64,000 nt of DNA from Dyadobacter flavalbus (GTDB lineage: Bacteria > Bacteroidota > Bacteroidia > Cytophagales > Spirosomataceae), in assembly GCF_006149045.1 (NCBI RefSeq), contig NZ_VBSN01000066.1, positions 62,001 through 126,000 on the forward strand, read 5' to 3'. Position numbers and translations under genes: made by a program. A model generated the notes under the pieces. That model was not told the DNA's origin, did not search any database, and saw only the letters and a program-made list of their open reading frames with translations. Shown here in pieces: positions 19,392 through 27,892 of the stretch (within the stretch, counting starts at the first letter, position 1; every line of letters begins with the position of its first letter).

Positions 19392-19835
19392 TTAGTTCTT
19401 TATCAAAAACTGTTCCATGTCGGAAATCCATTTTGATCCGGGATCCTTCAATAGACACTTTTTTAGAATATCAACAAGATCGGTAAAGCTCGTAGGCTTC
19501 TGGATATACAGGTTTGCTCCGCCTTTGTAAGCTGATTCCCAGAGATACTGGGCTACGGACGTGGACAGTATTACAATCGGGACGTTTCGGAATTTTTGCG
19601 ACGTTCTTACTTCCTGAAGGCACTCGAGGCCGTTTTTAACGGGCATGTTCATGTCCAGAAATATAAGATCAGGCTCCACTTCTCCGTCATTCAGGATTTC
19701 CATCAGCTCCATGCCGTTTCCGGCTATAGTCAGTTCCGTGTTCAGCGGAATCTGTTCAAGTGCCTCCTGAAATAAAAACGTATCGTCGTCGTCGTCGTCA
19801 GCTAAAAATATCCGTAAAGGTTTAACGTTGCTCAT
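19392..19835 (-). CDS. Single-domain response regulator (CheY-like) of the phytochrome operon
   Basis: A 147-residue receiver domain with no output domain. Acidic pocket LADDDDDD (11-18), phosphoacceptor Asp61 in DLIFLDMNMP, Thr/Ser switch in VILSTS and Lys113 in YIQKPTS are all present. This type of receiver (Rcp1-like) is the usual partner of phytochrome kinases, and here it is the first gene of the operon with heme oxygenase and bphP. It would relay the light signal to another protein, unknown here. The run of Asp is encoded by a GAC-type triplet repeat. Confidence 0.9.
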   Translation of the reverse strand: MSNVKPLRIFLADDDDDDTFLFQEALEQIPLNTELTIAGNGMELMEILNDGEVEPDLIFLDMNMPVKNGLECLQEVRTSQKFRNVPIVILSTSVAQYLWESAYKGGANLYIQKPTSFTDLVDILKKCLLKDPGSKWISDMEQFLIKN

Positions 19836-20082
19836 TATAAAATTTGGGCGGACAGCTTATGGGTTGCGCTATTGCAGTATTGAAGATTTCATTTGGTGAA
19901 TAGTTTAGAAAACAGATCAAGGCAGCAATTCACAAAATTAATATATCTTTTTCAAAAAGAATAAATTCCTGCTTCTGCCAGATTTAGAGTTTGCTTATCA
20001 GGCTTTCAGAACAGGCTGTAATCTTTCTGGCACAGTTTTTTCATTGCAGAAAATACAATATCACAAAAAAAGTAAATTGATT

Positions 20083-20661
20083 ATGAAAAAGATATCATTA
20101 ACCTCATTAGTAGTAGCATCTATATTGACGTTCTCTGCTTGTAATAGTAATCCGAACAACTCAGAAGAAAATAAAGACAGCAAGGAAGTAGCAGAAGAAC
20201 AAAACGAGCAGGCGCTTGATGACACCAAAATGGAAGATGACGCCGAATTCGCAATCGCAGCAGCCGATGGCGGATTAATGGAAGTAAAGCTCGGCGAGCT
20301 GGCACAAACAAACGGTACCAGTGCAGGCGTCAAGAAGTTTGCGCAGAGCATGGTTACAGATCACGGCAAGGCAAACAGTGAACTGAAAGCGTTGGCCCAG
20401 CAAAAAAATATAACATTGCCTGTAACACTGAGTGATGACAAACAAAAGAAATTTGACGAGCTGAGCAAGAAAAAAGGCGCTGAATTCGATGAAGCTTATG
20501 CAGCCTTTATGGTTGACGATCACAAGGAAGACATCAGCGAGTTTGAGGAAGCTGCAAAAGATGCCAAGGATCCGGATGTAAAAGCATGGGCAGCCGGAAA
20601 AGTGCCGGTCCTGAAACACCACCTGGAAATGGCCGAAGCACTTAAAGACGCCAAGAAATAA
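20083..20661 (+). CDS. DUF4142 lipoprotein
   Basis: A 192-residue predicted lipoprotein: signal MKKISLTSLVVASILTFSAC with Cys20, then an acidic Glu/Asp/Asn-rich spacer, then a helical DUF4142 (ferritin-like) domain with KKFAQSMVTDHGKANSELKALAQ and a second EFDEAYAAFMVDDHKEDI helix. His and Glu positions match the family. DUF4142 proteins are periplasmic or outer-membrane-anchored and often stress-related; their function is unknown. The ATG at 20083 is preferred over an in-frame TTG at 20044 because the signal peptide starts there. Monocistronic, with its own terminator. Confidence 0.85.
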   Translation: MKKISLTSLVVASILTFSACNSNPNNSEENKDSKEVAEEQNEQALDDTKMEDDAEFAIAAADGGLMEVKLGELAQTNGTSAGVKKFAQSMVTDHGKANSELKALAQQKNITLPVTLSDDKQKKFDELSKKKGAEFDEAYAAFMVDDHKEDISEFEEAAKDAKDPDVKAWAAGKVPVLKHHLEMAEALKDAKK

Positions 20662-20684
20662 GCAGTTGTTTGTTTGACTAGAAG

Positions 20685-20716
20685 GCCGGAACCGGAATAT
20701 TGGTTTCGGCTTTTTT
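20685..20716 (+). terminator. Intrinsic terminator after the DUF4142 gene
   Basis: GCCGGAACC (20685-20693) pairs with GGTTTCGGC (20702-20710), with one G-U pair, and is followed by six T. Confidence 0.85.
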
Positions 20717-21007
20717 ATTTTCCGGCTATGTAAACAGCATGCTTTTTCCTGCCGGATAACTGCCTAAAATGCAGCACTTGCAAGTAAATTGGTTCAAACA
20801 CTTGTGAAATAGTATTCTGTAAGCTTATTTTGTCTATCAAATTAATAGAGTAATAAGAAGAGCGCTGTTTTTCTGTTTTGCAGAAATTGGAAAGGGTAAG
20901 ACAGGCTTGAAAATTTCCGGTCATTTCATTCAGATACAAGTAATTTCCTGAGCATTGATCGTTTAAAATGTTTTACATCCGTACCGGGTTTTACTAGAAG
21001 ATGAAAA
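20717..21007. other. Intergenic region before the FAD oxidoreductase
   Basis: About 290 A+T-rich bases. One minus-strand frame stays open for 74 codons but shows no domain or start signal. At its right end a five-codon reading frame ATGAAAAGTGCATAG (21001-21015) overlaps the GTG start of the next gene. Nothing else recognised. Confidence 0.35.
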
Positions 21008-22444
21008 GTGCATAGGACAGAGTTTGACGCCATTGTAGTGGGTTCCGGCCCGAACGGACTTGCAGCCGGCATTACATTGCAGAAAGCAGGACTTTCCGTT
21101 CTGATTGCCGAAGCAAAACCGACAATCGGCGGCGGAATGCGGACACAGGAACTTACACTTCCCGGTTATACGCATGATGTATGTTCCGCAATTCATCCGC
21201 TGGTTTTGCTTTCGCCGTTTTTTAGAAGCATACCGCTTGGGGCGTACGGACTGGAACTGATAACACCCGATATTGCAGCGGCTCATCCTTTGGATAACGG
21301 CCATGCAGCCATTTTGAACGGTTCTGTGAAGGAAACAGCAGAAAGAATGGGAAAAGATAAAGCAGCCTATCTGGATTTTATGGAACCGCTGGTCAGTATG
21401 CTGCCCGGCCTGATTCCGGATTTGCTCGGTCCGTTGGCCATGCCGGAAAAACCTCTATCTCTGGCAAAATTCGGACTGAAAGCGCTTCCTTCTTCTTTAA
21501 ATACAAGCAGACTTTTTAAAACGGTTGAAGCAAAAGCACTTTGGGCAGGCATGGCCGCACATGCCATGCAGCCGCTCGAAAACATGGCGACTTCTGCCTT
21601 CGGAATCATGCTGATGGCGGCGGCACATCTGAACAGCTGGCCGGTTCCCAAAGGCGGCAGCCAGTCCATAGCCAATGCAATGGTAGCTTATTTCAGGTTT
21701 TTGGGAGGAAAAATCGAAACCGGTTTTGAGGTAAATTCTCTGGGTCAGCTGCCGTCTTCCAAAGCAGTTCTGCTGGATGTAACGCCGCGCCAGCTTCTGA
21801 AAATGGCAGGGGAAAAACTGAGTCCTGCTTACCGGAAAAAACTGGAAAAGTACCGATACGGAACGGGTGTTTTTAAAATAGACTGGGCACTGGACAACGC
21901 AATTCCTTTTACAGCAGAAGCATGCAGAAGTGCCGGAACCGTTCATATCGGCAACACAATCGAAGAAATTGCTGCTTATGAAAGAAGCGTTTTCAGGGGC
22001 AGGCACATAGAAAAGCCTTTTGTATTGCTGGCCCAGCAAAGTATATTTGATAAAAGCCGTGCTCCGGAAGGAAAACATACAGCCTGGGCATATTGTCATG
22101 TTCCGCACGGATCGCTGAAAGATATGACGGCGGAAATTGAAAATCAGGTGGAACGTTTTGCACCGGGCTTTCGGGAACTGATCAGAGAAAAACACACGAT
22201 GAACTCCGCTCAGATGGAAGCTTACAATGCCAATTACATCGGCGGCGACATCAACGGCGGCGTTCAGGATATCCGGCAGCTTTATACAAGGCCGGTATTG
22301 AGCGTGTCACCGTACCGCACTGCTGCAAAAGGCATTTATATATGTTCTTCTTCCACGCCGCCGGGCGGAGGTGTACACGGAATGTGCGGATTTCATGCGG
22401 CAAAACAAGCTTTGAAAGATGTTTTTAAAATCAGTAATTTATAA
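21008..22444 (+). CDS. FAD-dependent oxidoreductase of the phytoene desaturase/PYROXD2 group
   Basis: A 478-residue flavoprotein with an N-terminal Rossmann motif VVGSGPNGLAAGITLQKAG (about 10-28) and the following IAEAKPTIGGGMRT loop, and a C-terminal FAD-binding segment STPPGGGVHGMCGFHAA. Overall pattern matches NAD(P)/FAD-dependent oxidoreductases related to carotenoid desaturases and to human PYROXD2. The substrate is unknown and no carotenoid gene is nearby. The start is GTG at 21008. It is 16 bases upstream of the FGE-like lipoprotein gene and probably co-transcribed with it and the esterase. Confidence 0.8.
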   Translation: MHRTEFDAIVVGSGPNGLAAGITLQKAGLSVLIAEAKPTIGGGMRTQELTLPGYTHDVCSAIHPLVLLSPFFRSIPLGAYGLELITPDIAAAHPLDNGHAAILNGSVKETAERMGKDKAAYLDFMEPLVSMLPGLIPDLLGPLAMPEKPLSLAKFGLKALPSSLNTSRLFKTVEAKALWAGMAAHAMQPLENMATSAFGIMLMAAAHLNSWPVPKGGSQSIANAMVAYFRFLGGKIETGFEVNSLGQLPSSKAVLLDVTPRQLLKMAGEKLSPAYRKKLEKYRYGTGVFKIDWALDNAIPFTAEACRSAGTVHIGNTIEEIAAYERSVFRGRHIEKPFVLLAQQSIFDKSRAPEGKHTAWAYCHVPHGSLKDMTAEIENQVERFAPGFRELIREKHTMNSAQMEAYNANYIGGDINGGVQDIRQLYTRPVLSVSPYRTAAKGIYICSSSTPPGGGVHGMCGFHAAKQALKDVFKISNL

Positions 22445-22460
22445 GATCAGTAATCAGGGT

Positions 22461-23549
22461 ATGAAGTTATTTTTGACGGATATCAGCAAAGTATGTGTTA
22501 TTGCACTGGCAGCCATTACAAGTTTCAGCTGCGGTTCGGAAAAGCAGACTGCGGAGCAAAAGACAGCGGACAGCCTCGCGCAATGCATTGCCGACGGCAT
22601 GCCTTCCCGTGCTTCGGCCATCCGGAATGTAAGTTACGCAGCAGCAAAAGGCGATACGGCAAATATGACGTGGATCGGAGGCGGAAAATTTCTGATGGGC
22701 GCTGATGAATTTCCGGATTCCCGGCCTATGCATGAAGTGACGGTGGACGGCTTTTACATGGACAAGCATGAAGTAACCAATGCAGAGTTTGCCGCCTTTG
22801 TAAAAGCAACAAATTATAAAACCATTGCCGAAAGGCCGCTGAACCCTGCCGATTATCCGGGCGTTCCTGCAGACAAGCTTGTGCCCGGCTCGGCCGTTTT
22901 TACGCCTACGCCCACGCAGGTTTCGCTGGACAATCCGCTGCAATGGTGGAATTATGTTCCCGGTGCAAGCTGGGCGCATCCCGAAGGTCCGTCCAGTTCA
23001 ATCAAAGGAAGAGAAAATTATCCGGTTACGCATGTATCGTATGAAGATGCAGCTGCTTACGCAAGCTGGGCCGGAAAAAGGCTGCCGACCGAAGCAGAAT
23101 GGGAATTTGCTGCGCAGGGCGGAAAAGGAAATCATACGTATTACTGGGGCGATGAGCTGAAACCCGGAAACAAATGGGTTGCCAATATATATCAGGGAAG
23201 TTTTCCGGATAAAAATACCAAAGAAGACGGTTATATTGCGGCGGCGCCCGTTGGCACTTTCCCGGCCAATCCGTACGGTTTGTACGATATGGACGGCAAT
23301 GTCTGGGAATGGTGCTCGGATCTTTACCGGCCCGATTATTATCAGAAAAGTGAAAAGAACAATCCGCAAGGCCCGGCCGACAGCTATGACCCCGATGAGC
23401 CCGGCGCTGTGAAACGCGTTCAGCGCGGCGGGTCATTCCTATGCAGCGACGATTACTGCATCCGGTATAAAGCCGGAAGCCGCGGAAAAGGAGAAGTTAC
23501 AAGCGGAAGCAACAATCTGGGTTTCCGTTGTGTAATGAGTAAAAAATAA
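22461..23549 (+). CDS. Formylglycine-generating-enzyme-family lipoprotein with both active-site cysteines
   Basis: A 362-residue protein with a lipoprotein signal (Cys24 in AAITSFSC) and a full SUMF1/FGE-sulfatase domain (about 70-360): WIGGGKFLMGADEF, VTHVSYEDAAAYASWAGKR, LPTEAEWEFAA, GLYDMDGNVWEWCSD and the C-terminal GFRCV. The copper-binding and catalytic pair is conserved as Cys328 and Cys333 (FLCSDDYC, C-x4-C as in human FGE); many bacterial relatives lack it. FGE oxidises a sulfatase Cys to formylglycine, but no sulfatase is in this window. The ATG at 22461 is preferred over an upstream ATG at 22419 because the signal peptide starts there. Confidence 0.85.
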   Translation: MKLFLTDISKVCVIALAAITSFSCGSEKQTAEQKTADSLAQCIADGMPSRASAIRNVSYAAAKGDTANMTWIGGGKFLMGADEFPDSRPMHEVTVDGFYMDKHEVTNAEFAAFVKATNYKTIAERPLNPADYPGVPADKLVPGSAVFTPTPTQVSLDNPLQWWNYVPGASWAHPEGPSSSIKGRENYPVTHVSYEDAAAYASWAGKRLPTEAEWEFAAQGGKGNHTYYWGDELKPGNKWVANIYQGSFPDKNTKEDGYIAAAPVGTFPANPYGLYDMDGNVWEWCSDLYRPDYYQKSEKNNPQGPADSYDPDEPGAVKRVQRGGSFLCSDDYCIRYKAGSRGKGEVTSGSNNLGFRCVMSKK

Positions 23550-23575
23550 ATTCTATTCATCAGAATTCTTGCAAT

Positions 23576-24148
23576 ATGAGCATTGGTTTCCTGAACGTTC
23601 CCGGCCTGGCAAGTTCCGGCCCGCAGCATTGGCAGACGATATGGGAGCAGCAATATCCGGATATTTTCAGCAGGGTACAGCAGGAAAACTGGGACTGGCC
23701 GGTAAAAGACGAGTGGGTTCCGCAACTGCAGAAACAGATCAGTGAACTGCCCGGGCCGACAGTTCTGGTTGCGCACAGTCTGGGCTGCATTACGGTTGCG
23801 CATTGGGCGCAGGAATTTGCATCAGATAAAATAATAGGTGCATTGCTGGTTGCGCCCGCAGATGCGGAGTTGTCGAAAAGGCTGAATTTTGTTGTGGGAT
23901 TTACACCGATTCCGGTAAAGCCGCTTCCTTTCAGAAGCATTGTCGTGGCAAGTACCAACGATATTTACGCCACTATAAGCCATTCCAGAACGTTTGCCGA
24001 CAACTGGGGAAGTGAATTTATTAATATCGGTAAAAAAGGCCATATCAATGCCGTTTCGGGATTGGAAGACTGGCCGCAGGGAAAAGAAATACTGGAAAAA
24101 TTAGCTGATTATAAACTTGTCAATTCCGAAGCAACAGGAATCGCATAA
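23576..24148 (+). CDS. RBBP9/YdeN-family serine esterase
   Basis: A 190-residue small alpha/beta hydrolase. The nucleophile elbow VAHSLGC places Ser68; Asp129 (STNDIY) and His156 (KKGHINA) complete the triad. The N-terminal FLNVPGLASSGPQHWQ and the ENWDWPVKDEW loop are typical of the RBBP9/YdeN family. No signal peptide, so cytoplasmic. Substrates of the family are mostly undefined small esters. It follows the FGE-like gene by 26 bases and is probably the third gene of that run. Confidence 0.88.
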   Translation: MSIGFLNVPGLASSGPQHWQTIWEQQYPDIFSRVQQENWDWPVKDEWVPQLQKQISELPGPTVLVAHSLGCITVAHWAQEFASDKIIGALLVAPADAELSKRLNFVVGFTPIPVKPLPFRSIVVASTNDIYATISHSRTFADNWGSEFINIGKKGHINAVSGLEDWPQGKEILEKLADYKLVNSEATGIA

Positions 24149-24228
24149 TTTCCGTATGGTGTATAGCATTATAAAAGTTCTGTTTTAAATTTTAATATTA
24201 CAACTCTTTATACACTTAAACACTTGAA

Positions 24229-24843
24229 ATGACTATGAAGAAAATGTTTGTTTATGTAATGGCCGGTTTACTTTTCAATGCCGCAGCCATTGCCGGCCCC
24301 GACAAGCACAAGGCAGCCGATAAAACGCTGGCAGTGGATACCAAAAGCAGCAAGGTAACATGGGGTGCAAAAAAAGTAACCGGAACACATGCCGGCACCG
24401 TTCCGCTGACAAGCGGCTCATTGATTGTTGACAATGACAAACTGAAAGGCGGCAATTTCGTAGTGGATGTAAAATCACTCGTTGTAACGGATATTACCGA
24501 TAAGGAAATGAACGGCAAGCTGACAGGACATTTGAAAGGCGATGATTTCTTTTCAGTTGAAAAACATCCGCAGGCCAAGCTTGTAATTACTTCGGTGACG
24601 CCAAAAGGCGGAGATGCATACGATGTGACCGGAAAACTGACGATCAAAGGAATTACCGACGAAGTGAAGTTTCCCGCAACCGTGAAGTCCGATGCTAAAA
24701 AGGTAACCGCCAATGCAAAAGTAACCGTAGACCGTACGAAATATGACATCAAGTTCCGTTCTTCCAACTTTTTTGAAAATCTGGGTGACAAAGCAATAGA
24801 TAATGATTTTACGCTGGATGTAAATCTTGTTGCAAACAAGTAA
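24229..24843 (+). CDS. YceI-family periplasmic protein
   Basis: A 204-residue secreted protein with a signal peptide (about 1-22) and a complete YceI lipocalin-like domain: LAVDTKSSKVTWGAKKVTG, GDDFFSVEKHPQAKLVITSV, GKLTIKGITDEVKFPATV and the closing NDFTLDVNLVA. YceI proteins bind long-chain isoprenoids such as polyprenyl-quinones in a hydrophobic pocket. No partner cytochrome b561 is adjacent. It has an intrinsic terminator just after the stop and is probably monocistronic. Confidence 0.92.
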   Translation: MTMKKMFVYVMAGLLFNAAAIAGPDKHKAADKTLAVDTKSSKVTWGAKKVTGTHAGTVPLTSGSLIVDNDKLKGGNFVVDVKSLVVTDITDKEMNGKLTGHLKGDDFFSVEKHPQAKLVITSVTPKGGDAYDVTGKLTIKGITDEVKFPATVKSDAKKVTANAKVTVDRTKYDIKFRSSNFFENLGDKAIDNDFTLDVNLVANK

Positions 24844-24864
24844 CAGATAACTTTACAGCACGCA

Positions 24865-24902
24865 GAAAATCCGGCCTGAAATCGTTCAGACCGGATTTTT
24901 TA
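24865..24902 (+). terminator. Intrinsic terminator after the YceI gene
   Basis: AAAATCCGG and CCGGATTTT arms with an inner CTGAA/TTCAG stem, one bulge on each side, followed by a T-rich tail. Confidence 0.8.
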
Positions 24903-24959
24903 TTTGACCATTTCATTCTAAAAATGTAACCGTATGAAATGACGCTTGCAGAAAAGGTA

Positions 24960-24967
24960 TATATTTG
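24960..24967 (+). promoter_or_regulatory. -7 box (TATATTTG) upstream of the GH130-like gene
   Basis: Exact TAnnTTTG match; the start of transcription would be near 24974 and the leader about 24 bases. No clear -33 TTTG. Confidence 0.5.
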
Positions 24968-24997
24968 AAATCCTGTTTGATAAATTAAATTATATCC

Positions 24998-26143
24998 ATG
25001 AAAAATTTTATTGGCTGCTGCTTTGTATGTATTTGCCTGTTATCGGGATTTGCGAATGCCCAGACTGAAAACAAGCTTCCCGACTGGGCTTTCGGTGGTT
25101 TTGTACGTCCGGAAGGTGTCAATCCGGTTATTTCTCCCGACAGCACTTCCACGTTTTTTTGCCCTATGAACAAAAGGCAGATCGACTGGGAATCAAACGA
25201 TACGTTCAATCCGGCTGCAACCATTAAGAACGGGAAAATCGTGGTGATTTACCGTGCAGAAGACAAAGCCGGAAAAGCCATCGGCAAACGTACTTCACGG
25301 CTCGGATATGCAGAAAGTGAAGACGGAGTTACATTTAAAAGAAGAAAAGAGCCCGTTTTATATCCCGCGGAGGACAGCCAGAAAGCCATGGAATGGCCGG
25401 GTGGCTGCGAAGATCCGCGCGTTGCCGTCACCGAAGACGGAATGTACGTTATTTTTTATACGCAATGGAACCAGGACAAAGCAAGGATCGGCGTGGCGAC
25501 TTCCAGGGACTTGCTGAAATGGGAAAAGCACGGGCCGGTTTTCAGGAAAGCATACAACGGAAAATTCAATGAAATCTGGTCCAAATCCGCCTCAATTGTA
25601 ACAAAACTCGTTAACGGCAAGCAGGTTATTGCCAAGATAAATGGTAAATACTGGCTTTATTTCGGCGAATCGCACGTCAATGTAGCGACTTCTACGGATC
25701 TTGTAAACTGGGAACCGGTTGTGGACAAAAATGAAAATCTTGTCAACCTGATTTCTCCGCGTAAAGGTTTCTTTGACAGCAATCTGACGGAATGCGGCCC
25801 GCCGGCAATCGTTACAGACAAAGGAATCGTGCTTTTGTATAACGGCAAGAATGACAAAGGCGAAGACGGTGACAAAAGGTTTACGCCCAACAGTTACTGC
25901 GCCGGTCAGGTTTTGTTTGATAAAAACGACCCGACAAAATTACTCGCCAGAATGGACGTCCCTTTTTTTCGTCCGATGGAGCCTTTCGAGAAGAGCGGCC
26001 AGTACGTAGCCGGAACCGTGTTTATTGAAGGAATGGTTTATTTCAAGGGAAAATGGCTGCTGTATTACGGCTGCGCGGATTCGCGTGTGGGCATGGCCGT
26101 TTTTGACCCGAAAATCAAAACGCCCGGTGATCCTTTGCCGTAA
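24998..26143 (+). CDS. Secreted glycoside hydrolase/phosphorylase-like protein, GH130-type
   Basis: A 381-residue protein with a signal peptide (about 1-21) and a five-bladed beta-propeller pattern: TFNPAATIKNGKIVVIYRAED, the WPGGCEDPRVAVTEDG motif characteristic of GH130 and its relatives, IWSKSASIV, and ECGPPAIVTDKGIVLLYNG. GH130 enzymes are mannosyl-glycan phosphorylases or, in some subgroups, hydrolases. Export suggests a hydrolase-type member acting in the periplasm, because phosphorolysis normally occurs in the cytoplasm; this is inference. It stands apart from the sugar locus that starts 1 kb downstream but may serve it. Confidence 0.78.
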   Translation: MKNFIGCCFVCICLLSGFANAQTENKLPDWAFGGFVRPEGVNPVISPDSTSTFFCPMNKRQIDWESNDTFNPAATIKNGKIVVIYRAEDKAGKAIGKRTSRLGYAESEDGVTFKRRKEPVLYPAEDSQKAMEWPGGCEDPRVAVTEDGMYVIFYTQWNQDKARIGVATSRDLLKWEKHGPVFRKAYNGKFNEIWSKSASIVTKLVNGKQVIAKINGKYWLYFGESHVNVATSTDLVNWEPVVDKNENLVNLISPRKGFFDSNLTECGPPAIVTDKGIVLLYNGKNDKGEDGDKRFTPNSYCAGQVLFDKNDPTKLLARMDVPFFRPMEPFEKSGQYVAGTVFIEGMVYFKGKWLLYYGCADSRVGMAVFDPKIKTPGDPLP

Positions 26144-26244
26144 TATAGTTTTGTTTTTTATAATTAAAATATTATTTCCTGCTTTTGATCTGAAAATTTT
26201 TCAAAGACGTATATGGGAGTATAAAACAAAATATACTACTACCT

Positions 26245-26799
26245 ATGAAAATGTCGATGAAAATGACAAGCTTTTTTGCAGTTGCATTCATGACTGCGCT
26301 CAGTGCTTTTGCGCAGGAAAAAACAGTGATGGTGGGCGGTGCAGAAATGTACCCTTCCAAAAACATTATTGAGAACGCGGTAAATTCCAAGGATCACACA
26401 ACGCTTGTTGCCGCTGTAAAAGCAGCCGGGCTGGTTGAAACATTGTCCGGAACAGGGCCGTTTACCGTTTTTGCCCCGGTAAATTCAGCGTTTGACGCGC
26501 TGCCTGCGGGAACAGTGGATAATCTGCTCAAACCGGAGAACAAAGGAATGCTGACATCTATTCTGACTTATCATGTGATTCCGGGAAAAGTGGATTCCAG
26601 ATCGGTAATCAAAATGATCAAGGACGGAAACGGCAGGGCAATGGCCAAAACTGTTCAGGGTGCAGAGCTTACTTTTTCTCTGGACGGAAAGAATGTAATT
26701 GTTACGGATTCCAAAGGAAATAAAGCACAAGTTACAACGGCGGACGTATATCAGTCCAACGGTGTGATCCATGTGATCGATAAGGTTCTGATGCCATAA
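26245..26799 (+). CDS. Secreted fasciclin-domain protein
   Basis: A 184-residue protein: signal peptide (about 1-24) and one FAS1 domain with the two conserved boxes, FTVFAPVNSAFDALPAGTVD and the C-terminal VYQSNGVIHVIDKVLMP, plus the ILTYHVIPGKV segment. FAS1 proteins mediate adhesion or matrix interaction; in bacteria they are single-domain exported proteins of unclear role. The second ATG (four codons in) is an equally possible start. It ends in a strong terminator and is monocistronic. Confidence 0.92.
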   Translation: MKMSMKMTSFFAVAFMTALSAFAQEKTVMVGGAEMYPSKNIIENAVNSKDHTTLVAAVKAAGLVETLSGTGPFTVFAPVNSAFDALPAGTVDNLLKPENKGMLTSILTYHVIPGKVDSRSVIKMIKDGNGRAMAKTVQGAELTFSLDGKNVIVTDSKGNKAQVTTADVYQSNGVIHVIDKVLMP

Positions 26800-26846
26800 A
26801 TGATTGAGTGAAGATAAGTTAGTAAAGGAAGGTTGGTTGTGAAGTG

Positions 26847-26877
26847 GCGGGAAGGCTCAGGCTTTCCCGCTTTTTTT
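26847..26877 (+). terminator. Intrinsic terminator after the fasciclin gene
   Basis: GCGGGAA (26847-26853) pairs with TTCCCGC (26864-26870), followed by seven T. Confidence 0.9.
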
Positions 26878-27082
26878 GTGCCTGTTTCCGTATATTGCAA
26901 TTTTCCAAAAAACCCGGAAAGTCTCGTTCAAGCAGGTCAGTACAGGATAGTGTGTACAATAAATTTAGGAATTTTTGAATATTATTTTCTGCTTTTTTAA
27001 GAGTAACAAGTATCAGAATATTTCTCTTCTTATAAGGGAAACCAGCAATTCAGAAGTCACTAAACCTATAAAAGGATTGAAT

Positions 27083-27847
27083 ATGCATTTCAGATTGATC
27101 AGTACCGGAGTTAAGCTGGCAGTTTTACTGACCATTTTTGGCCACGTTTCATGCATGGCCCAGAAGAAAGAAAAAGGGTTTGTTCAGATATTTGACGGCA
27201 AGTCGCTGAAAGGCTGGGACGGCGATCCGAAATACTGGCGTGTGGAAAACGGCAATCTGGTTGGTGAAATTACACCTGAAACGCTTCTGAAAACCAATTC
27301 ATTTATCATTTGGCGCGGAGGCGAACCCGGAGACTTTGAGCTGAAAGGATCATTTAAAATCGCCAAAGACGGCAATTCGGGTATCAATTACAGAAGCGAA
27401 CAGCTGACAGACGTGCCTTTTGCATTAAAAGGATATCAGGCGGATATTGACGGAAAAAACAATTATACAGGCCAGAATTACGAAGAACGCAAAAGAACGA
27501 CACTGGCATACCGTGGCCAGAAAACGGTAATCAAACAATATACAGGTGAAAAAACGCCGGAAGCCGTCAGAGCCGCCGTCAAGAACAATGCATGGACGGG
27601 CTTTGAAGTAACAGGTTCCCTCGGCAGTTCGGATTCCCTGAAAACACTGATCAAAAGCGAAGACTGGAACGAATTTCATCTGATCGCAAAGGGCAACCGT
27701 TTGCAGCATTATATCAACGGCGTGCTGATGAGCGATGTAACAGACAATGATACGGTAAACGGTTCCAGAAAAGGACTTTTGGGCGTTCAGGTGCATGTAG
27801 GCCCGCCTATGAGAGTAGAGTATAAGGATATTCGCATCAAGCAGTAA
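27083..27847 (+). CDS. 3-keto-disaccharide hydrolase-family protein (DUF1080)
   Basis: A 254-residue exported protein: hydrophobic signal with Cys24 (HVSC) that could be a lipidation site, then a concanavalin-like DUF1080 domain from FVQIFDGKSLKGWDGDPKYWRVENG to MRVEYKDIRIKQ. The FELKGSFKIAKDGNSGINYRS segment is typical. The Pfam family was renamed 3-keto-disaccharide hydrolase because members cleave 3-keto-glycosides. First gene of the long sugar locus, 45 bases upstream of an isomerase/epimerase gene. The ATG at 27083 is preferred because the longer frame adds residues without a signal peptide. Confidence 0.85.
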   Translation: MHFRLISTGVKLAVLLTIFGHVSCMAQKKEKGFVQIFDGKSLKGWDGDPKYWRVENGNLVGEITPETLLKTNSFIIWRGGEPGDFELKGSFKIAKDGNSGINYRSEQLTDVPFALKGYQADIDGKNNYTGQNYEERKRTTLAYRGQKTVIKQYTGEKTPEAVRAAVKNNAWTGFEVTGSLGSSDSLKTLIKSEDWNEFHLIAKGNRLQHYINGVLMSDVTDNDTVNGSRKGLLGVQVHVGPPMRVEYKDIRIKQ

Positions 27848-27892
27848 TTTTTCAGTAAAATATACGGCATCCAAAAGCCGGTCGCCAGTAAA

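Noticed and set aside
19780..19800. GTC triplet repeat as a phase-variation tract
   Set aside because: It encodes the Asp-rich acidic pocket of a receiver domain, and triplet changes would not shift the frame.
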